Shown: positions 14,220 to 17,964 of the stretch, one piece after another
Layout of the letters: every line of letters begins with the position of its first letter
How positions within the stretch are numbered: position 1 is the first letter of the stretch
Origin: an uncultured Collinsella sp.
Lineage (GTDB): Bacteria > Actinomycetota > Coriobacteriia > Coriobacteriales > Coriobacteriaceae
Direction of reading: 5' to 3'
DNA: 17,964 nt
Assembly (NCBI GenBank): GCA_900546825.1
Contig: UREE01000039.1
Coordinates: 1-17,964 of the forward strand
Notes under the pieces: generated by a model
The model's input: the letters and a program-made list of their open reading frames with translations, nothing else
What the model was told of the DNA's origin: nothing
Databases searched by the model: none
Program-made: the position numbers and the translations under genes

Positions 14220-15059
14220 CTAGGACTCTTGCGGCAGGCGCTTCTTGCCTTTACGGGCGCGGTTTCTAAAGTTCTCGACGGCCTCTTCCATACCCAGAGG
14301 TACATAGGTGAGCTCATCGAGGTTTTCGGGCAGGTAGCAGGCAAGGCTTTGCTCCTGCGCGCGGCCCGCCGCGAGCTGTTCATCGCTGGGCTGCGCGCCG
14401 GGTGTGGCGCAAATGCCATAGACGACGGCACCCATCTCGCGCGTGCGGCATTCGTATTCGGTCTCGGGATGCTCGGGATGGTCGCGGCGGACGTCGTCGC
14501 TTACCCAAAGCGTGTCGTAGCCGGCCGCGGCAATCTGCCCCAGGGCGTAGTCGCGCAGCGGTTTGCTGTCGGTGCGCAGCGTGACGGTGGCGCCGGCTGC
14601 AAAGAGCGGGCGGTAGAGCATCAGATGGTCGACATGGACGAGCCGTTTTTTGGCGTACTTGGCCTTGGGCTGCGGCGTGGGAAAGTTGATGGTAATGGCA
14701 TCGAGCTCGCCTGCGGCAAACAGCTGCGGCAGCGATGCGGCGCCTCGGGGCAGGACAAGTGCGTTGGACAGCTCCTGCTCGCAGATTTTCTGTGCGGCAT
14801 AGGCGATGCAGATGGGCTCCTGGTCCATGCCGATAAAGAACGTGTTTGGCTCGCGGGCCGCGCGCTCTACAAGGTACGTTCCCTTGCCACAACCAAGATC
14901 CAGATGAAGGTGTTCGAAAGGCTTGCTGCCTGCGGGCGCACAGGCCTCGCGCCAATCTCCGGCATAGGCCTCGGGGTTCGTCTCAATCGCATCGGCGTAG
15001 CGCTCCAGGCGCTCCTCGAGTACAAAGTTCTTAGGCGTGCGAACGTGGACGGCTCCCAT
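14220..15059 (-). CDS. trmB: TrmB-like tRNA (guanine-N7)-methyltransferase, altered motif
   Basis: The protein has 279 residues. It has the SAM-binding motif LDLGCGKGTYL (53-63), FFIGMDQEP (74-82) and a TrmB-type end motif TEYECRTREMG. Canonical TrmB makes m7G at position 46 of tRNA and has 'NFSDPWPKKRH' as its catalytic segment. Here this reads NFPTPQPKAKY (125-135), so the Asp and Trp are replaced by Thr128 and Gln130, although AKKRL follows as usual. Activity or substrate may therefore differ; it could be a TrmB paralogue. I chose the ATG at 15059 because AAGGAG lies six bases ahead. An extra basic tail (FRNRARKGKKRLPQES) may bind RNA. It lies 118 bases after another methyltransferase gene on the same strand, so cotranscription is possible. 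The gene symbol is by homology only. Confidence 0.75.
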   Translation of the reverse strand: MGAVHVRTPKNFVLEERLERYADAIETNPEAYAGDWREACAPAGSKPFEHLHLDLGCGKGTYLVERAAREPNTFFIGMDQEPICIAYAAQKICEQELSNALVLPRGAASLPQLFAAGELDAITINFPTPQPKAKYAKKRLVHVDHLMLYRPLFAAGATVTLRTDSKPLRDYALGQIAAAGYDTLWVSDDVRRDHPEHPETEYECRTREMGAVVYGICATPGAQPSDEQLAAGRAQEQSLACYLPENLDELTYVPLGMEEAVENFRNRARKGKKRLPQES

Positions 15060-15080
15060 GAGGCTCCTTGGTCATAAATG

Positions 15081-15104
15081 CGAAACGCATGGCTGCGCGT
15101 TTCG
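15081..15104. repeat. Hairpin in the leader of the TrmB-like gene
   Basis: CGAAACGC (15081-15088) pairs perfectly with GCGTTTCG (15097-15104), just upstream of the ribosome binding site. No T run follows on the minus strand. It may be an mRNA structure or a weak end of the upstream gene. The rest of 15060-15177 shows nothing recognisable. Confidence 0.35.
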
Positions 15105-15177
15105 GCAATGCGTTGGAAGAAGGTGGGCATAGTTTGCCCGAAAGATGCGGCGCGGCTCGGCGGCGCGTCGTCGATGC

Positions 15178-16050
15178 CTACAGACGCTTGAGAATCACAT
15201 AGCGGTTGAGCTCGCCGCTGCGACCGTCGGCATGGAAGCGCTCAAGCTCGCGCACGGGGACCTCGCCGCTCTTGTAGAACGTACGGACGCCGCGCACCAG
15301 GTCGGTGATCTGCTGATCGTCAAAGTGATGGCAATAGCGGTAGGCGTGGCGGTCGTTTTGCCAGCCAATGAGATGGTCGCCGGCTTCAAACTGCGCGGAA
15401 TCGTAACCCTCAAACGGCGGGGTGAGCTCGGCGCGGGCCTCGGCACGAACGGCCTTGCGCGCCATGCGCTCGTCGTTCATAAACTCCCAAAAGCTGATGG
15501 CGATGATGCCGCCCGGGCGCGTCTGGCGCACCAGGGCGTCGAGCACGCGTACGCGGTACTCGCACGACGGCACGTGGTGCATAAATCCAAAGCAGACCGA
15601 GATGTCGGCGAGCGGGGCGTCGAAAAGCACGTCGGGTGTCTTGGCGGGGTTGAGCTTCATGAGGGCGTCGAGCACATCGAGTTCCTGGAAGTGCAGGTTG
15701 GGAATGCGCAGGGCGTGGCCACGTGCATCGATGGCCAGGTCCTGGCATGAGTCGACGCCATAGAACTCAAACGGGCAGCTGGCGTCTGCCGAGGGGTTTG
15801 CGCCATCGACGCCCTTGGCGGCAAGTGCGCCGCCGGCGGCAAAGTTCTCGAATCGCATGTTGCCGCAGGCAAGATCGAAGACGCGGACGGGATGCTCGAT
15901 CGTGGCGACGTCGAGCTGCTCGAGCGCTATGTCCATGGTGCGCACCCAGCCGGGCCACGGTGCCTGGCGCGTATCGGAGAAGGAGGCGGAGTGCTCGCGA
16001 TAGAACGTATTGTTGAGCTGAATGAGCGATGAGGCGAAATCGCGGTTCAC
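15178..16050 (-). CDS. Class I SAM-dependent methyltransferase, Trm9-like
   Basis: The protein has 290 residues. The N-terminal segment LNNTFYREHSASFSDTRQAP (12-31) followed by WPGW closely resembles the start of eukaryotic Trm9/ALKBH8-type tRNA wobble-uridine methyltransferases ('HFS.TR..PWP'). The SAM motif I is VFDLACGNMRF (57-67), followed by FYGVDSC (97-103). A late ISVCFGFMHHVPS and RPGGIIAISFWE complete the Rossmann methyltransferase. Substrate is unknown; tRNA is plausible because a TrmB-like gene follows, but this is inference. I chose the GTG at 16050 because GGAGGGAG (16060-16067) lies nine bases ahead. An ATG at 16098 is possible but has a poor SD, and the start at 16185 would lie too near the promoter at 16171-16199. 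No membrane segment or signal peptide is seen. Confidence 0.8.
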   Translation of the reverse strand: MNRDFASSLIQLNNTFYREHSASFSDTRQAPWPGWVRTMDIALEQLDVATIEHPVRVFDLACGNMRFENFAAGGALAAKGVDGANPSADASCPFEFYGVDSCQDLAIDARGHALRIPNLHFQELDVLDALMKLNPAKTPDVLFDAPLADISVCFGFMHHVPSCEYRVRVLDALVRQTRPGGIIAISFWEFMNDERMARKAVRAEARAELTPPFEGYDSAQFEAGDHLIGWQNDRHAYRYCHHFDDQQITDLVRGVRTFYKSGEVPVRELERFHADGRSGELNRYVILKRL

Positions 16051-16150
16051 GGCGCGGAACTCCCTCCGTTGGCGGTGCGGAATAAACAGTACGACCATAC
16101 TACCGTTAACGCCGCAACGGGGACAACCGAGCTGCGGGTCATTGCTTTGT

Positions 16151-16178
16151 TTGGACACATTTCCGCAGCTCATATATG
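16151..16178 (+). promoter_or_regulatory. Possible promoter of the XRE regulator gene
   Basis: TTGGAC (16151-16156) is 16 bases from TATATG (16173-16178). This -10 overlaps the minus-strand -10 in CATATATG, so the two promoters would compete. The leader would be about 130 bases. It is weak. Confidence 0.3.
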
Positions 16179-16199
16179 CCCGCAACCGCCGGTTGTCAA
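16171..16199 (-). promoter_or_regulatory. Promoter of the Trm9-like gene with overlapping dyad
   Basis: On the minus strand a perfect -35 TTGACA (16194-16199) is 17 bases from TATATG (16171-16176). Transcription would begin near 16164. A dyad CAACCG-C-CGGTTG (16183-16195) overlaps the spacer and the -35 and could be an operator, perhaps for the divergent XRE regulator. Confidence 0.55.
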
Positions 16200-16317
16200 A
16201 AATCTCACTAGAATAGGTGGCATGCTTTTGGCGGTGGCGGATAGGTTTTTAACTGTGCAAGGCGCCTTAAGAACAAAAACGGTCCGGCGGCACGGCTGGC
16301 ATCGCATAGGAGGAACC

Positions 16318-17040
16318 ATGAATGTAGAAACTGCGCAGCGGCTCGCCGACCTTCGTCGCAGCAAGGGTTTTAGCCAAGAAGGGCTGGCGCGAAAGCTGGG
16401 GCTGTCGCGCCAGGCGGTCAGTAAATGGGAGCGTGCGGAGAGCTCGCCCGATACCGAGAACCTGATCTCGCTCGCAAAACTCTATGGCGTGAGTTTGGAC
16501 GAGCTCCTCAATCCGAGCGATGAGATCGAGGACGATATCGAGTTTGAGAACGAGGACCGCGCCCGTCAGCGCGAGGCCGAGGCAGCGGAGCGCGCCCGTA
16601 CCCATGAGGCAGCGGCACGTGCTACCGAGGCGGCAACGCAGGCGAGTGATGCCGCCGCCAAGGCGGCGCAAGCGGCAAGCTGGAGTGCGCAGGCCGCCAA
16701 TGCCGCTACGGCGCAGGTGACGAGTGGCGGCGCAGCTGGCTCGACTCCGGTGAAAGGTCCGTTCCAGTCGTTCCCGTATTGGGCTGTGTGTTGGCTGCTG
16801 TTCTTTTTGCTGATGTTCCCGTTTGGTGCCGGCCCCTTTGCCGCGCTGATCTTCTTTACGATTCCCATCTATCACTGGGTGGCGCGTGCACTCGATGGTG
16901 ATTGGGCACGCGGGGATATTCAGGTTGGTTCGGCACCGGTGACGGCTAGGACTCAGGTGCAGGATGCTTCCGCTGCGGTTGATGCTGGCGTGGCTACCGC
17001 GACTACCGCTGACCCGATCGCCAAAGAGGGTGATGAATGA
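16318..17040 (+). CDS. Membrane-tethered XRE-family transcriptional regulator
   Basis: The protein has 240 residues. An XRE helix-turn-helix fills about 5-62 (LADLRRSKGFSQEGLARKL, then LSRQAVSKWERAESSPDTE and LAKLYGVSLDELL). An acidic stretch and an Ala/Glu/Arg-rich probable coiled coil (80-135) follow. One or two membrane segments lie at about 153-189 (FPYWAVCWLLFFLLMFP and ALIFFTIPIYHWVA), with a hydrophilic tail. The DNA-binding part is therefore in the cytoplasm but anchored to the membrane, as in regulators that sense envelope state. I chose the ATG at 16318 because TAGGAGG precedes it; the frame is open far upstream but has no SD or homology there. Its stop overlaps the next gene's start (ATGA, 17037-17040), so the two are translationally coupled. 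The gene diverges from the Trm9-like gene. Confidence 0.9.
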   Translation: MNVETAQRLADLRRSKGFSQEGLARKLGLSRQAVSKWERAESSPDTENLISLAKLYGVSLDELLNPSDEIEDDIEFENEDRARQREAEAAERARTHEAAARATEAATQASDAAAKAAQAASWSAQAANAATAQVTSGGAAGSTPVKGPFQSFPYWAVCWLLFFLLMFPFGAGPFAALIFFTIPIYHWVARALDGDWARGDIQVGSAPVTARTQVQDASAAVDAGVATATTADPIAKEGDE

Positions 17041-17936
17041 TGAAGCTTTCGCATGAATCCAAGGTACGCTTGGGCGTTGGCATCGGAGCGTTCGTGCTCA
17101 TCATCGGACTTGTCTTTGGTATTTCGCGGACTTTGATTCATTTTGATGGCCCGTGGGATCTCGACGATGTTGTACCCGGCTTGTCTGGTATGGACGATAT
17201 GTTTGACGACGATGATCTCTTGGATAGTGGCAACTATTCCGCTCGGCCTCAGCAGCTTTCGAGCACGACTTTTGATGCCGATGAGTTCCGCTACCTCGAT
17301 TTCGATATCAATGCGGCTTCGGTGGACGTCAAGGTTGTTGATGGCAACAAGGTTCGCGTTATCGAGCGGGGGCGCGTTGCCGAGGGTATGGATGCCTCCA
17401 AGGCCGCGACGCAAAACATCGCATCCGTCGAGGACTCGACGCTCAAGGTTTCCCAGTTTGGAAGTGACGACGGTAAGGCAATCGATCGCTCAGTTACGGT
17501 CGAGCTGCCGCGCCGTGTTGCCGAACATCTGAAGGGGGTCAACGCGCACGTGGGCTCGGGCGATCTGCAGATTGCCGGTGTCATCTGTGATGGTTTCGAC
17601 CTTTTCCTGGGTGCGGGAGATGTAGAGTTTACGGGCAGCGTGACTGATGCGCTCAGCGCTGAGGTCGGTTCGGGCGATGTGACGTTCGAGCTTTACCAGG
17701 CCCCCGCGAAGTCGATGGACGTGAGTGTGGGCTCGGGCGATGTGGAGATGACGGTTCCGAACTCGACGGGCTTTAAGGCGAGCCTCACCTTGGGCAGCGG
17801 CGACTTCGAGAGCGATTTCCTTCCGCTTGGCTACGACGGCGAGACCATTTTGAATCTTGAATTCGATAACGGCGATAAGTCTGCCACGTATCGTTTTGAG
17901 GTCGGTTCGGGCGACATGTCGTTTGATCCGGAGTGA
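17037..17936 (+). CDS. Membrane-anchored DUF4097 protein with G-S/A-G-D repeats
   Basis: The protein has 299 residues. One N-terminal membrane segment (GVGIGAFVLIIGLVFGI, about 13-29) is followed by an acidic linker (MDDMFDDDDLLDSG). The DUF4097-like beta-rich region (about 85-295) has six G-S/A-G-D repeats: GSGD at 173, GAGD at 192, GSGD at 211, 232, 253 and 290, most spaced 19-21 residues, with alternating hydrophobic residues as in a beta-solenoid. DUF4097 proteins are found next to LiaG/PadR-type envelope-stress regulators, but the molecular function is unknown. The orientation predicts the repeat domain outside the membrane. It overlaps the membrane-bound XRE gene by ATGA; a second ATG at 17040 is equally possible. 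The two proteins likely form one sensing module. Confidence 0.88.
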   Translation: MMKLSHESKVRLGVGIGAFVLIIGLVFGISRTLIHFDGPWDLDDVVPGLSGMDDMFDDDDLLDSGNYSARPQQLSSTTFDADEFRYLDFDINAASVDVKVVDGNKVRVIERGRVAEGMDASKAATQNIASVEDSTLKVSQFGSDDGKAIDRSVTVELPRRVAEHLKGVNAHVGSGDLQIAGVICDGFDLFLGAGDVEFTGSVTDALSAEVGSGDVTFELYQAPAKSMDVSVGSGDVEMTVPNSTGFKASLTLGSGDFESDFLPLGYDGETILNLEFDNGDKSATYRFEVGSGDMSFDPE

Positions 17937-17964
17937 TGGCTGCGGGCTGGTCCGCAAGCATAGA

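Noticed and set aside
14049..15077. 342-residue plus-strand frame opposite the TrmB-like gene
   Set aside because: It starts inside the hairpin element and has no recognisable domain; the minus strand carries the SAM motif and a good SD.
4920..17222. Shared acidic M-F-D-D-D-D motif between the small protein at 4920 and the DUF4097 protein (residues 55-60)
   Set aside because: It is a short low-complexity match with no wider similarity, so probably chance.
17941..17956. TGCGG/CCGCA hairpin after the DUF4097 gene
   Set aside because: The stem is only five base pairs, and the window ends before any T run could be seen.

Overview
The window looks like chromosomal DNA of a gut-type actinobacterium of the class Coriobacteriia, most likely Collinsella or a close relative. 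This rests on the fairly high GC content (near 60 % by eye), the gene content (rubrerythrin, fermentative alcohol/aldehyde dehydrogenases, a PTS, an actinobacterial DUF3516-type helicase) and the codon style. The assignment is inference; there is no rRNA or other marker gene here. I see no CRISPR array, tRNA, rRNA, transposase or prophage gene.

Layout. 1-987: 3' part of a DUF559-like nuclease-fold protein, ending inside a 119-bp hairpin element (copy 1, 978-1096). 1230-1790 (-): rubrerythrin with its own promoter and terminator. 2047-4655 (+): two-gene operon for an iron-dependent alcohol dehydrogenase and an aldehyde dehydrogenase, preceded by two similar operator-like dyads. 4722-5711 (+): two unrecognised 59-residue proteins (one Cys-rich, one with an acidic front and basic tail) and a metallophosphoesterase. 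5785-9252 (+): a sugar-uptake module with a LicT/BglG-type antiterminator, an RNA antiterminator (RAT) overlapping a strong terminator, a glucose/beta-glucoside-family PTS EIIBC and a ChbG/YdjC-type deacetylase. 9392-11149 (+): coiled-coil DUF2130 protein. 11229-13910 (-): large Ski2-like helicase. 14034-14152: second copy of the 119-bp hairpin element. 14220-16050 (-): two SAM methyltransferases, a TrmB homologue with an altered catalytic motif and a Trm9-like protein. 16318-17936 (+): membrane-tethered XRE regulator overlapping a membrane-anchored DUF4097 protein with six G-S/A-G-D repeats.

How the genes work together. The clearest circuit is 5785-9252. The PRD antiterminator should bind the RAT at 6734-6770, which shares bases with the terminator at 6753-6823, and so allow transcription into the PTS permease. 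The downstream deacetylase suggests an N-acetylated or chitobiose-like substrate. The alcohol and aldehyde dehydrogenases probably interconvert an alcohol, its aldehyde and its acid. The XRE/DUF4097 pair resembles envelope-stress cassettes.

The most novel signal is the pair of 119-bp elements. They have the same length, nearly the same tips and a shared loop segment. Their inner arms have diverged in sequence while keeping base pairing, which points to a conserved folded element of unknown function.
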